Part shown: positions 1 to 10,539 of the stretch, piece by piece
How positions within the stretch are numbered: the stretch's first letter is position 1
Layout: every line of letters begins with the position of its first letter
Origin: Clostridium sp. AM58-1XD
Lineage (GTDB): Bacteria > Bacillota > Clostridia > Lachnospirales > Lachnospiraceae
Length of the DNA stretch: 64,000 nucleotides
NCBI RefSeq assembly: GCF_003464085.1
Contig: NZ_QSDR01000016.1
Span: 44,727 to 108,726, forward strand
Direction: 5' to 3'
Position numbers and translations under genes: made by a program
Notes under the pieces: model-generated
What the model was told of the DNA's origin: nothing
The model's input: the letters and a program-made list of their open reading frames with translations, nothing else
Databases searched by the model: none

Positions 1-898
1 CACCGCTGTAGAAATATTTTAATATGTCTTCTGCCGTCCATCCCTCTTCTGCCTTTACTTTGGCGCCGTACTGGCTCATGCCGTAGCCATGGCCGATTCC
101 TTTTGCCACTGCCCGGATGTTTCCTTCATAGTCTTCCAGCACAAAACTGGGGGACGACAATCCCAGAGCATATTCAACTTCCTCTCCCGTATAGCTTTTT
201 GTACCGATCTGAATTTCTTCCACATAATCGGATTCATCCCTGGATATCATTTGAATCTGAGAGATTATGTTTTCTGCCGCCAGTTCTCCCGAATCCGGTA
301 TCTCACGAATCCGCGCGGCAAACTCGTCTGCAGAAAATGTTTTTACCTGAAGGAAACCGTCTGCTCCCACATCTTCAGCGCTTTCTGCAGCTTTTATGTA
401 AGGCGTTTCTTCACCAGCCGCCCTTGTTCTTCCGGTACTCGCCCTGTGAAACAGCGGTGTAATCAGTTCGCCTTCATATGTAATTACCATCCCATTCGTA
501 TCTTCTACGGCATCTTTTATATTTTTATAATACTCTGCCATCTTTTCCTTTCCCCACATCTTTTTCAGCTGTTTTTCTTCCGGATAATCAATATCAAGAG
601 AGGATTCCGGTATTTCATTTTGATCTCCCATGATACCGTAAATATACGTACGGGCGATTATCGCCTGCGCTTTCAGTGCCTCCTTTCCATAGTCTGCCGG
701 AATCTGCTTTGCGACTACTCCCCACAGATATTCCTCTGCATCCATGTAGGAAACGCTGGATCCCCGGTCCAAAATAATTCTCTTTCCGCTCAAAAGAGCG
801 GCGTGTTTTTCTCTTCCCCCTACACTGCCCGTCCAAGCCAGTGTCACGATGGAAGGAAACAGCACTGCCAGAAACAGTGTCAGCATAATTCTGCGCAT
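1..898 (-). CDS. SpoIID/LytB-family protein, 3' end beyond window
   Basis: Reading the minus strand from ATG at 898 gives an open frame to the window edge (about 299 codons). The N-terminus is a hydrophobic signal/anchor starting MRRIMLTLFLAVLF. The middle reads LWGVVAKQIPADYGKEALKA, and near the edge is GIGHGYGMSQYGA, the hallmark of the SpoIID/LytB family. SpoIID is the lytic transglycosylase that degrades denuded peptidoglycan strands during engulfment. A GGAGGGG ribosome site lies just upstream. It is 136 bases downstream of glgP on the same strand. It could be spoIID itself or a SpoIID-domain paralogue; the missing C-terminus and the lack of spoIIQ or spoIIID neighbours in view leave this open. 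Confidence 0.85.
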   Translation of the reverse strand, partial: MRRIMLTLFLAVLFPSIVTLAWTGSVGGREKHAALLSGKRIILDRGSSVSYMDAEEYLWGVVAKQIPADYGKEALKAQAIIARTYIYGIMGDQNEIPESSLDIDYPEEKQLKKMWGKEKMAEYYKNIKDAVEDTNGMVITYEGELITPLFHRASTGRTRAAGEETPYIKAAESAEDVGADGFLQVKTFSADEFAARIREIPDSGELAAENIISQIQMISRDESDYVEEIQIGTKSYTGEEVEYALGLSSPSFVLEDYEGNIRAVAKGIGHGYGMSQYGAKVKAEEGWTAEDILKYFYSG

Positions 899-1034
899 CA
901 AAAAAATCCCCTCCTTTCATAAACGTTTCTGGTTTCCCATACTATTTTATGAAAGAAAGGGGTTTTTCATACTTATTAACTGTTCAGGCAGTGTTATCTT
1001 CTAATAGATGACCTGCGTCATTAAAAAGCCTTTA

Positions 1035-3494
1035 TTATAATTCCATATCAACTTTTACTTTGTCCAGATGCCAGATATCCTTTACATACTCTTCAATCGT
1101 TCTGTCAGAAGTAAATTTGCCGGAGTGAGCCGTATTCAGCATGGCTGCCTTCGCCCACCACTTTTCGTCGCGGTAAGCCTGGTCGATCTTCTTATGAGCC
1201 TCTGCATAGGAACGGAAGTCTTTCAGGATGAAATACGTATCCGGCCTGTCGCTGTTCTTCGTATTCAGAAGAGAGTTGTAAATATCGCGGAACAGCTCGG
1301 AATCTTCCGGAGAATAATAACCGTTGATCAGCTGCATAAGCACGCGGCGGATATCCTGATCCGTATTAAAGATAATCATCGGATCATAATCACGTTTCTG
1401 CTCGTGGCTGATTACTTCGTCAGAAGACATTCCAAAGATAAATGCGTAATCCTGGCCTACTTCTTCCACGATTTCCACATTTGCTCCGTCCATAGTTCCA
1501 AGCGTGAGCGCACCGTTCAGCATAAATTTCATATTTCCAGTACCGGAAGCTTCCTTACTGGCCGTGGAAATCTGTTCACTGACATCAGCAGCAGCAAAAA
1601 TAATTTCTGCGTTGGAAACACGGTAATCTTCAATAAACACAACTTTAATCTTGCCGCCGATGCTCTTATCATTATTGATGACATCTGCAACCGCATTGAT
1701 TAATTTAATCGTCTTCTTTGCAATGCGGTAGCCTGCCGCCGCCTTTGCACCGAAAATAAATGTCCTCGGAACCATATCCATATTTGGATTGTCCTTGAGC
1801 TGATTATACAGATGCATTACATGAAGAATGTTCATCAGCTGACGCTTATATTCGTGAAGTCGCTTGACCTGTACGTCAAAAATGGACCGGGGATCTACAT
1901 CGATTCCGTTATGCTCTTTGATGTACTGTGCAAGACGTACCTTGTTCTGGTACTTAATGTTCATAAATTCCTGCTGGCATTTCAAATCGTCCGCATATAC
2001 GGCAAGCTTTTCGATGTGTGCCAAATTGGTGATCCAGTCGCTGCCGATCTTATCGGTTACCCAGTCAGCAAGAAGCGGGTTGCCGTGGAGAAGGAAACGT
2101 CTCTGTGTAATGCCGTTCGTTTTATTATTAAATTTATCCGGCATCATTTCATAGAAATCTTTCAATTCCTGATTCTTAAGAATCTCTGTGTGAAGTCTTG
2201 CAACACCGTTTACGGAAAAACTTCCTACGATAGCCATATGAGCCATTTTTACCTGGCCGTCATAGATGATTGCCATCTTTTTTATTTTTTCCATGTTTCC
2301 AGGATATTGTTTCTGTACGTCTTCCAGGAAACGGCGGTTGATCTCTTCAACAATCTGGTAAATACGCGGAAGAAGTCTTGAGAACAGCTCAATCGGCCAT
2401 TTTTCCAAAGCTTCTGCCATGATCGTATGGTTCGTATATGCACATGTCTTTGTAGTAACAGCCCATGCTTCATTCCACTCCAATCCCTGCTCGTCAACGA
2501 GGATTCTCATGAGCTCTGCCACTGCCACCGTCGGATGCGTATCATTTAACTGGAAAACGACCTTCTCATGGAAATTGCGGATATCGTCGTGTTTTTCCAG
2601 GTATTTCTTCACCGCACGCTGCACGCTGGCGGAAATGAAGAAATACTGCTGTTTCAGACGCAGCTCTTTTCCGGCATAGTGATTATCATTCGGGTAAAGA
2701 ACCTCTACCAGGTTTTTTGCAAGATTCTCCTGTTCTACCGCCTTCTGATAATCTCCCTTATCAAATGCTTCCAGGCTGAACGTGTTAATTGGCTGGGCGT
2801 CCCAGATACGCAGTGTATTTACAACGTTGTTGCCGTAGCCCACGATCGGAAGATCGTAAGGGACTGCCATAACGGACTGGTAACCCTTCTGAACGTAACG
2901 GTTTCTGTGTCCGTCCCATTCGCTTTCTACATAGCCGCCGAATTTAACTTCTGTCGCATACTCGGAACGGCGGACTTCAAATGGATTGCCGTCTTTCAGC
3001 CAGTCGTCCGGCACTTCCATCTGATATCCGTTTTCGATTTTCTGCTTGAACATACCGTAGCGGTAGCGGATACCACAGCCATATGCCGGATAGCCCAATG
3101 TTGCCAGAGAATCCAGGAAACACGCTGCAAGACGGCCAAGGCCGCCGTTTCCGAGAGCCGCATCCGGCTCCTGATCCTCAATCGCATTCAGGTCAAATCC
3201 CAACTCATCCAGGACTTCTTTGATCTCCTTCTGAGCACAGATATTGATAATATTGTTTCCAAGAGCCCTTCCCATCAGGAATTCCATAGAAAGGTAATAA
3301 ACAGTTTTTGCGTCCTGTCTTTCATATTCCTTATGAGTCGCAATCCATTCGTCAATGATGACGTCTTTTACCGCATAAGATACGGCCTGAAATGCCTGTG
3401 CCGGCGTAGCCTCATCGATCGTCTTACGGAATAAATTCTTCGTGTTGTATATAACACTCTTTTTAAATGTTTCTTTATCAAATCCCCGGTTCAT
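1035..3494 (-). CDS. glgP: Glycogen/starch phosphorylase
   Basis: An 819-aa protein of standard length for glycogen/maltodextrin phosphorylase (GT35). It releases glucose-1-phosphate from alpha-1,4-glucans in the cytoplasm. The PLP-binding region EASGTGNMKFMLNGALTLGT is intact, as is the N-terminal YYLSMEFLMGRALGNN signature and the glycine-rich GNGGLGRLAACFLDSLATL stretch. The start has AGGAGG at good spacing. Only 9 bases separate it from the ileS stop, so it probably lies on the ileS transcript under the Ile T-box, an unusual pairing. Identity is clear; whether it acts on glycogen or maltodextrin cannot be told from sequence alone. Confidence 0.96.
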   Translation of the reverse strand: MNRGFDKETFKKSVIYNTKNLFRKTIDEATPAQAFQAVSYAVKDVIIDEWIATHKEYERQDAKTVYYLSMEFLMGRALGNNIINICAQKEIKEVLDELGFDLNAIEDQEPDAALGNGGLGRLAACFLDSLATLGYPAYGCGIRYRYGMFKQKIENGYQMEVPDDWLKDGNPFEVRRSEYATEVKFGGYVESEWDGHRNRYVQKGYQSVMAVPYDLPIVGYGNNVVNTLRIWDAQPINTFSLEAFDKGDYQKAVEQENLAKNLVEVLYPNDNHYAGKELRLKQQYFFISASVQRAVKKYLEKHDDIRNFHEKVVFQLNDTHPTVAVAELMRILVDEQGLEWNEAWAVTTKTCAYTNHTIMAEALEKWPIELFSRLLPRIYQIVEEINRRFLEDVQKQYPGNMEKIKKMAIIYDGQVKMAHMAIVGSFSVNGVARLHTEILKNQELKDFYEMMPDKFNNKTNGITQRRFLLHGNPLLADWVTDKIGSDWITNLAHIEKLAVYADDLKCQQEFMNIKYQNKVRLAQYIKEHNGIDVDPRSIFDVQVKRLHEYKRQLMNILHVMHLYNQLKDNPNMDMVPRTFIFGAKAAAGYRIAKKTIKLINAVADVINNDKSIGGKIKVVFIEDYRVSNAEIIFAAADVSEQISTASKEASGTGNMKFMLNGALTLGTMDGANVEIVEEVGQDYAFIFGMSSDEVISHEQKRDYDPMIIFNTDQDIRRVLMQLINGYYSPEDSELFRDIYNSLLNTKNSDRPDTYFILKDFRSYAEAHKKIDQAYRDEKWWAKAAMLNTAHSGKFTSDRTIEEYVKDIWHLDKVKVDMEL

Positions 3495-3503
3495 CTTTTC
3501 CTC

Positions 3504-6500
3504 CTATTTGTCGGTCGTCTTCTCAACGCCCAGCATTACTTTCTCGCCGTTGATATTCCATTCTTTTGCATATCCGCCCATCTGGCCAAGCATGATGTGC
3601 TCTGCCAGGACTTCATCTTTGATTTCGTCCGCATGGGCTTTCAGGATCTCTGCAATTTTGTCACTGTTATCCTGGTATACGTTAATATGGTCTGTCACTT
3701 CAAAGTCTGCTTCTTTACGCATAGTCTGGATTTTGCTGATGATTTCGCGGACAAATCCTTCTTCCACCAGTTCAGGCGTCAGATTTGTGTCCAGAACGAC
3801 TGTAACCGTATTGTCGCTCTCTGTTACAAAACCTTCTGTCTGGGCCATATCGATCAGTAAATCATCTTTCGTAAGTTCTACCTTTACGCCGTCAAAATCG
3901 AGGTCAAAAGCCCAGTTTCATTTAAGGTATCCATTGCTTTATTGCCGTCTGCCTCAGCAAGGGCCTTTTTAATATTGCCAAGCTGTTTTCCGTATTTCGG
4001 TCCTACTGTCTTCAGCTGTGGTTTAAAGGTATAAGAGGTAAATGCTCTGACATCGTCAGTAAATTCAACCGCTTTTACATTCAGTTCATCCCTGATGATA
4101 TCCTGATAAAATTCGGGGAGATCGGCAGGAGCCTTAACGAACATCTTGCCGATCGGCTGACGGTTCTTGATATTGGCTGCATTTCTCGCCGCGCGTCCCA
4201 TAACAACGATTTTCAGTACTTCATCCATCTTCTCTTCCAGATCGCTGTCAATCATTTCCTCATGTACAGCCGGGAATTCACATAAATGAATGCTCTCCGG
4301 TGCGGTTTTATCGATGTTTCTTACGAGGTTTTGGTAAATATCTTCCGTCATAAACGGAATCATCGGGGCTGCAGCCTTGCTGATGGTCACAAGAGCTGTA
4401 TAAAGCGTCATGTATGCATTGATCTTATCCTGCTCCATGCCCTTAGCCCAGAAGCGTTCACGGCTTCTTCTTACATACCAGTTACTCATATCGTCTACAA
4501 ATTCCTGAAGAGCTCTTGCTGCCTCCGGAATTCTGTATCCGGCCAGGTTTTCATCCACCGTCTTTACAACGGTATTCAGTTTGGACAACAGCCATTTGTC
4601 CATAACCGGAAGTTTCTCATATTCCAATGCGTATTTTGTTGCATCAAAATTATCAATATTCGCATACAACACAAAAAATGCATACGTATTCCACAGAGTT
4701 CCCATGAACTTACGCTGGCCTTCCATAACGGCTTTGCCATGGAACCTGTTCGGCAGCCATGGCGCGCTGTTAACATAGAAGTACCATCTGATCGCATCTG
4801 CGCCGTACTGGTCAAGAGCTTCAAACGGATCGACGGCATTTCCCTTGGACTTGCTCATCTTCTGTCCGTTTTCATCCTGGACATGTCCCAGAACGATAAC
4901 GTTCTTGTACGGAGCCTGATTGAAAATCAGTGTAGAAATCGCCAGAAGAGAATAGAACCAGCCTCTCGTCTGATCCACAGCCTCGGAAATGAAATCGGCC
5001 GGGAACTGTGCCTTGAACGTTTCTTCGTTCTCAAATGGATAATGATGCTGTGCAAACGGCATCGCACCCGAGTCAAACCAGCAGTCGATTACCTCCGGTA
5101 CACGGTGCATCTGCTTTCCGCACTCCGGACATGTGATCGTCACGCCATCGATATATGGGCGGTGCAGTTCGATATCATCCGGGCAGTTTGGAGACATTTT
5201 CTTCAGTTCTTCAATGCTTCCAACGGAATGCTGATGGCCGCACTCACACTCCCAGATATTGAGAGGCGTTCCCCAGTAACGGTTACGGCTGATTCCCCAG
5301 TCCTGAACATTTTCCAGCCAGTCGCCGAAACGTCCTTTTCCGATGCTTTCCGGTATCCAGTTAATTGTGTTGTTATTGCGGATCAGATCGTCTTTTACAG
5401 CCGTCATTTTGATAAACCAGGATTCTCTTGCATAATAGATCAGTGGAGTATCGCATCTCCAGCAATGAGGATAGCTGTGTTCAAAATTAGGAGCTGCAAA
5501 AAGAAGGCCTTTTTCTTCCAGCGCCTTTAACACAAGCGGATCGGCCTTCTTACAGAAGGTTCCCGCCCATGACGTTTCTTTCGTCATCTCGCCCTTGGCG
5601 TCTACCAGCTGAACGAACGGCAGGTTATAATTTCTTCCTACCTTTGAGTCGTCTTCACCGAATGCCGGCGCAATGTGTACGACGCCTGTACCGTCCGTCA
5701 GTGTTACATAGGAATCACATGTAATATAAAATGCCTTTTTATGCTGTTTTTCACATATGTCCACAGCAAAGTCAAAGAGCGGCTCATATTCTTTATATTC
5801 CAGATCCTTTCCTACATAACGCTCGTTGATCTCATAAGTGTCCGCGCCAAGAACCGTGTCCAGAAGAGCTTCTGCCATATAATAAACGGTTCCGTCGTCC
5901 TTCATCGTCACCTTTGCATAAGCTTCGTCCGGATTCACGCAGAGAGCCACGTTAGACGGCAGCGTCCATGGAGTGGTCGTCCATGCGAGGATATACGCGT
6001 CTTCATCCTTGCATTTAAATCTTGCGATTGCAGAACGTTCTTTTACATCCTTATATCCCTGGGCAACTTCATGAGAAGAAAGAGGAGTTCCGCAGCGTGG
6101 GCAGTATGGAACAATCTTAAATCCCTTGTAGAGAAGTCCCTTTTCCCAAATCTGCTTGAGAGCCCACCATTCTGATTCGATATAGTCATTGTGATACGTA
6201 ACATATGGATCGTCCATGTCTGCCCAGAAACCTACGGTTGATGAGAAATCTTCCCACATTCCCTTGTATTTCCAGACGCTTTCCTTGCAGTGGGCGATAA
6301 AAGGCTCCAGACCGTATTCTTCGATCTGCTCCTTACCATCCAGCCCAAGCATCTTTTCCACTTCCAGCTCTACCGGAAGTCCATGAGTATCCCATCCTGC
6401 CTTTCTCGGAACCATATAGCCTTTCATCGTGCGGTATCTCGGAATCATATCCTTGATTACACGTGTGAGAACATGGCCGATATGCGGCTTTCCGTTAGCA

Positions 6501-6646
6501 GTGGGCGGTCCGTCATAAAACATATAGGTTTCGCCCTGTTTCCTGCTGTCGATACTCTTTTCAAAAATCTGCTCGTCTTTCCAGAACTTTTCAATTTTCT
6601 TTTCCCTGTCCACAAAATTCAGGTTTGTAGATACTTTGTCGTACAT
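3504..6646 (-). CDS. ileS: Isoleucyl-tRNA synthetase, frameshifted
   Basis: Class I synthetase charging tRNA-Ile. HIGH appears in GKPHIGHVL, the KMSKSKGN loop is intact, and the zinc-finger cysteine pairs of the tandem CP1 region (CPRCG, CPECG) are present. The start is MYDKVSTNLNF at 6646 after AGGAGGAAG, not the earlier in-frame ATG. The frame breaks at 3911-3913, where three C (G on the coding strand) stand in for an expected four. Upstream reads TLNETG, and after restoring one base it continues AFDLDFDGVKVELTKDD into the 114-aa downstream frame. The restored protein is 1047 aa, normal for the family. Because the gene is essential, a consensus error is more likely than a real mutation. A T-box leader precedes it. 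Confidence 0.95.
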
Positions 6647-6796
6647 TTTCTTCCTCCTTACTTGCTTGCAGCCGGCAGAATACAAATTCCCCTATCATCT
6701 CTCCGTAAAATCTCTTTGCACGCAGTTCCCATTTCCCGAAAAGAATTTTATTACATCTGGAAATTCAAAGAGTTTTCTGATTTAATCCGATGTAAT

Positions 6797-7040
6797 AAAA
6801 AGAGCTCCGCCCTGTAAAAGGACGAAGCTTCCTGGAGACTTCGTTAGACCACCTGTTACTGCATACCGTCATATGAGTTCCCTGTAACGTGGGACATTCG
6901 TCAAAGCTTACCACGGCAGTCCGCATTCAGCCCGCAACTCCAGAGTGATTTTCAGTATTGCTTTACTTGCGTCGGGCTCACACCATCCCCGATTCGCTGC
7001 TGCTTTCCGGCAATCCTACTGTCTCCTTCATAGTCTTTAC
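6797..7040 (-). ncRNA. Ile T-box riboswitch leader of ileS
   Basis: The leader reads (minus strand) a stem I 5' side with AGTAG bulge, the distal GGTGTGAGCCC element and a 3' side specifier loop with ATC (6949-6947) followed by A, an isoleucine codon. Downstream, ACAGGTGGTCTAACG carries the TGGT bulge that would pair with an uncharged ACCA end, matching an A discriminator. The terminator is GCTTCGTCC / GGGCGGAGC (6804-6828, two G-U pairs) followed by a U run at 6797-6803. The competing pairing ACGAAG/CTTCGT shares the 5' arm. The T-box core is degenerate compared with the usual AGGGTGGNACCGCG. Stem I and the specifier make the call firm; exact ends are approximate. Confidence 0.85.
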
Positions 7041-7081
7041 ACTTATTCATCTATTCTAGTTTTGATATTATCAGCTATTCT

Positions 7082-7110
7082 AGTATAAATTTACCACTTG
7101 TAAATGTCAA
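7082..7110 (-). promoter_or_regulatory. Sigma-A promoter for the ileS T-box transcript
   Basis: Consensus TTGACA (7110-7105), a 17-base spacer and TATACT (7087-7082) on the minus strand, about 40 bases before the start of the T-box stem I. Confidence 0.8.
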
Positions 7111-7151
7111 GGAATTCTTTCTTATTTTCCCTGTAAACCCGCCTTTTTCCG

Positions 7152-8411
7152 TCATTTCAGCAGTGGAAGCAGGTTCCCGATCTCTCCCTGGGCGGCCGCT
7201 TCTCTAAAACTTCTGTATGCATAGAAACAATAACCGGAAACAGCTCCGTTTTCCCGTCCCTCTTCTACCTGGCGCTTTATGATATCATTTCTTCTCAGCC
7301 ATTCGGATGAATCGTTATTATCTTTTACATTTGTTCCTGCACGGTAAAGCCCAAGACCCAGATAAAGCCTGACGCCTCCTTTTTTCTTCAGTTCTGCCCA
7401 TGACTTCAGATTCGCTGAAAATGCATACGGGGCCTCACTGCCGTCTGACGTCCTGGCTTCAAAGCCCCAGTAAATCTGCGGCATGATATAGTCCACATAT
7501 CCGTCTGATGTCATCCAGCGGTCTACGTCCACGAACAGTTTATTGTCACTTCTCAGATTTTTCAAATACCCCTGAGGGCTTATGCCGAAAAGGACTCCCG
7601 GCTTTTTTTGCTTAATAGAGTCGTAGACACGCTTAACAAGATCGCTCACCTGATCCCGCCTCCACTGTGCGATAGGCTGTGCGGAACCGGAAGCCAGATA
7701 TTCCGGTTTGTCAAACCACAGTGCCTCTTTCGTATCATCTACCTGCGGATAGAAATAATCGTCAAAGTGTACACCGTCCACATCATAGCCGTTCACCACC
7801 TCCATAACGCCATTTACAACCAGGTTCTTTACGTCCTCGGAGGCCGGATTGTAGTAATACTCTCCCTGGTGGCACAATACATTTCTGTCATTTGCCGCAT
7901 TGTTGTCAGAAAGCCATTTCTTAGCAGGACTCTTATCCGAAACCTCTTCCCATTTCATCTGATAACCTGTAATCCTGTAAGGATTAAACCATGCATGGAA
8001 CTGCATCCCTCTCTCATGGGCAGCTGCAATCATGTATGCAAGAGGATCATAAGGAAGCGGATTGCCCTGCTGCCCTGATGCGAATTTTGACCATGGATAA
8101 CAGGAGGAAGGATACATGGAATCCCCATGGGAACGGACGTGGACAAACACGGCATTCATCCCCCAAAGCGCACATTCATCCATGACCTTATCCACTGTTT
8201 TCTGAAAGTTTTCCTCATCCTTGGGCCATTCATTCCAATCCAGATATGAAATCCATACGCCATGCAGTTCTTCTTCCGCAGTTGTTCTGCTTTTACTCGT
8301 AACTGCCCCATAGGCAAACTCCTGTCCCGCAGCTGCCTGCCATCCTGGCAGCGTCAATGCCATTGCCGCTGCGATTATAAGGGATACCGCCCCTTTCCAA
8401 TTTTTACCCAC
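7152..8411 (-). CDS. Secreted GH10-like (YngK/DUF187 type) glycosyl hydrolase
   Basis: About 419 aa. The start is placed at GTG 8411, nine bases after AGGAGG; an upstream in-frame ATG at 8438 would put that ribosome site inside the gene. An N-terminal signal peptide (hydrophobic AVSLIIAAAMALTLPGW) precedes the domain that begins ELHGVWISYLDWNEWP. Family features seen are the GMNAVFVHVRSHGDS strand, AHERGMQFHAWFNPYRIT, DGVHFDDYFYP and YVDYIMPQIYWGFE, a TIM-barrel related to GH10 and typical of the glycosyl hydrolase-like 10 (GHL10) family. Known members act on cell-wall or extracellular polysaccharides; the substrate here is unknown. It is a single gene facing away from pncB. Confidence 0.88.
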   Translation of the reverse strand: MGKNWKGAVSLIIAAAMALTLPGWQAAAGQEFAYGAVTSKSRTTAEEELHGVWISYLDWNEWPKDEENFQKTVDKVMDECALWGMNAVFVHVRSHGDSMYPSSCYPWSKFASGQQGNPLPYDPLAYMIAAAHERGMQFHAWFNPYRITGYQMKWEEVSDKSPAKKWLSDNNAANDRNVLCHQGEYYYNPASEDVKNLVVNGVMEVVNGYDVDGVHFDDYFYPQVDDTKEALWFDKPEYLASGSAQPIAQWRRDQVSDLVKRVYDSIKQKKPGVLFGISPQGYLKNLRSDNKLFVDVDRWMTSDGYVDYIMPQIYWGFEARTSDGSEAPYAFSANLKSWAELKKKGGVRLYLGLGLYRAGTNVKDNNDSSEWLRRNDIIKRQVEEGRENGAVSGYCFYAYRSFREAAAQGEIGNLLPLLK

Positions 8412-8449
8412 CCGATTTTTCCTCCTGATTATGTACAATATTTTTTTCT

Positions 8450-8660
8450 GTGCTGGTAGCGCACCCTACGCTTCTCTGTGGCGCGTCCGCTTCGCCAGAC
8501 TGGCCTTTTTTCGCCCTCACGGGCTTTTTTCGCCGGGCTGTGACCTCAATTCCGCTTCGCTCCATTTCGGTCACGGGCTTCGCCCCATGTAATAAGCCAG
8601 AGATAAATTTCTTTACGTGCAAGCACGACATAAATTTTTCTCTAACTTATTTCGCCCGGC
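8450..8660 (+). repeat. GC-rich palindromic intergenic repeat
   Basis: This gap between the hydrolase and pncB holds several short inverted motifs (GGGCTTCGCCCC, CGCTTCGC, CCCTCACGGG) and a long imperfect hairpin with arms near 8591-8620 and 8623-8651 around GTGCAAGCAC. The base composition is sharply richer in CG dinucleotides than its surroundings. A frame of about 75 codons on the minus strand crosses it but reads as low-information repeat sequence. It is likely a dispersed REP/BIME-like element; copy number elsewhere cannot be seen here. Confidence 0.55.
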
Positions 8661-8805
8661 TCATTGCCTACGTGGACATTATACCAGAATTTTCCATTGT
8701 TTGGGGGGGATTTATTGTTATGTTTTTGACAATGTTCTTGTTATTTCTTGTAATTGTGATATACTACCTAAAATGCTTTCACAAAATACACAAGGAGAAG
8801 TTATT

Positions 8806-10266
8806 ATGAATCAAAGAAACCTGACCTTACTCACTGATTTTTATGAACTGACCATGATGCAGGGATATTTCAAAGAGCAGAATGCCAATGAGACCGTAAT
8901 TTTCGATGCGTTTTACCGCGTCAATCCAAACGGCAACGGCTATGCGATCTGTGCAGGGCTGGAACAGGTAATCGAATATGTTGAAAATCTTCATTTTGAT
9001 AAAGAAGATGTGGACTATCTCCGATCTACCGGAATGTTCGAAGAGGATTTTCTGGAATATCTGGCAAACTTTAAGTTTTCCGGCGACATCTATGCAATTC
9101 CGGAGGGAACCGTCGTATTTCCCCGGGAACCTCTTATAAAGGTAGTTGCACCGATTATGGAAGCGCAGCTGGTGGAAACCGCTATTTTAAACATTATCAA
9201 CCATCAGAGCCTCATTGCCACAAAGACGGCCCGCGTCGTACATGCCGCTCAGGGTGATGGTATTATGGAATTCGGCCTGCGCCGTGCCCAGGGACCGGAT
9301 GCCGGGATCTACGGCGCCAGAGCTGCAATGATTGCCGGCTGCATTGGAACATCCAACGTCCTGGCCGGCCAGATGTTTGACGTTCCGATCAAAGGCACTC
9401 ATGCGCATAGCTGGATCATGAGCTTCCCTGATGAGCTTTCTGCATTCCGCGCTTATGCGAAGCTTTATCCATCCGCCTGCATTCTGCTTGTCGATACTTA
9501 TGACACATTAAAATCCGGCGTTCCGAACGCGATTAAGGTTTTTCAGGAGATGAAAGACGCTGGAATCCCTCTCACCTTTTACGGTATCCGCCTCGACAGC
9601 GGCGACCTGGCATACCTGTCCAAAAAAGCAAAAGAAATGCTGGATGAGGCCGGTTTCTCTGATGCGGTCATATCGGCTTCCAACGATCTGGACGAATATT
9701 TGATCGACAGCCTGAAAATACAGGGAGCCACGATCAATTCCTGGGGCGTCGGTACCAACATGATTACTTCAAAAGACTGCCCTTCTTTCGGCGGTGTTTA
9801 TAAACTGGCTGCCGTAATGGACAAGCAGACCGGAAAATTCATACCCAAAATCAAGTTATCTGAAAATGCCGAGAAGATTACGAATCCCGGCAACAAGACG
9901 ATCTATCGAATCTATCAGAAGGACACTGGTAAAATTATTGCTGATCTGATTTGTCTCGCAGAAGAACAGTTTGACAGCAAAAATTCCCTGCTCCTCTTTG
10001 ATCCAATCGAAACCTGGAAAAAAACTCATCTGGCGCCAAACAGCTATACGCTTCGCGAGCTTTTAATACCTGTTTTCAAGGGAGGAACCTGTATTTATCA
10101 TTCACCGAAAGTCATGGATATTCAGGCATACTGCAGAAAAGAGCTGGATACCCTGTGGGATGAGTCACGCCGCCTGATCAATCCTCATGAAGTTCATGTG
10201 GATCTTTCCAATGAGCTTTGGCACGTAAAGAATCAGCTTCTTGACTCCTATCATTACGGTGAATAA
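8806..10266 (+). CDS. pncB: Nicotinate phosphoribosyltransferase
   Basis: A 486-aa protein starting MNQRNLTLLTDFYELTMMQ at 8806, after AAGGAGAAG; an upstream ATG at 8617 in the same frame has no ribosome site and falls in the repeat. It converts nicotinate and PRPP to nicotinate mononucleotide in NAD salvage. Family landmarks are the TDFYELTM start, EFGLRRAQGPDAG, GTHAHSWIMSFP and the C-terminal FYGIRLDSGDLAYLSK phosphate-binding region. Length fits the long clostridial/bacilli form. It stands alone, with an inverted repeat terminator about 150 bases downstream. Confidence 0.95.
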   Translation: MNQRNLTLLTDFYELTMMQGYFKEQNANETVIFDAFYRVNPNGNGYAICAGLEQVIEYVENLHFDKEDVDYLRSTGMFEEDFLEYLANFKFSGDIYAIPEGTVVFPREPLIKVVAPIMEAQLVETAILNIINHQSLIATKTARVVHAAQGDGIMEFGLRRAQGPDAGIYGARAAMIAGCIGTSNVLAGQMFDVPIKGTHAHSWIMSFPDELSAFRAYAKLYPSACILLVDTYDTLKSGVPNAIKVFQEMKDAGIPLTFYGIRLDSGDLAYLSKKAKEMLDEAGFSDAVISASNDLDEYLIDSLKIQGATINSWGVGTNMITSKDCPSFGGVYKLAAVMDKQTGKFIPKIKLSENAEKITNPGNKTIYRIYQKDTGKIIADLICLAEEQFDSKNSLLLFDPIETWKKTHLAPNSYTLRELLIPVFKGGTCIYHSPKVMDIQAYCRKELDTLWDESRRLINPHEVHVDLSNELWHVKNQLLDSYHYGE

Positions 10267-10412
10267 GTTGTTCATTTTATATTCACAATCTTTTTACATC
10301 TGTGCTTAAATTTATTCATATTTGTCTTTTATACTGATTACAGTAGCAAAGCAAATAAAGCAAATACCAATGCTAGCCAAGCACACTATTAGATTAAATT
10401 TTTTTCATAATT

Positions 10413-10452
10413 GCCGGCTTTCCCACAAGGGAAGCCGGCTCCTCCCTTTTTA
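10413..10452 (+). terminator. Rho-independent terminator after pncB
   Basis: GCCGGCTTTCCC and GGGAAGCCGGC form a near-perfect 11-12 bp stem with a short loop, followed by a pyrimidine-rich tract ending CTTTTT. Confidence 0.65.
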
Positions 10453-10539
10453 TGGGGTGTTTTACACACATTTCTTTCTTCTTTCACCTGTTATCCCCAG
10501 ATTCATATAATAATATAACTGAATTTCCAGGAGGTTCTC

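Noticed and set aside
615..920. Open frame of about 100 codons on the minus strand
   Set aside because: Shadow of the SpoIID-like gene in another frame; the real frame starts at 898.
8404..8631. Small minus-strand ORF with its own ATG
   Set aside because: It reads through the palindromic repeat, and the sequence is low in information; likely not a protein.
8726..8765. TTGACA and TATACT upstream of pncB
   Set aside because: The spacing is 28 bases, too long for a normal promoter.
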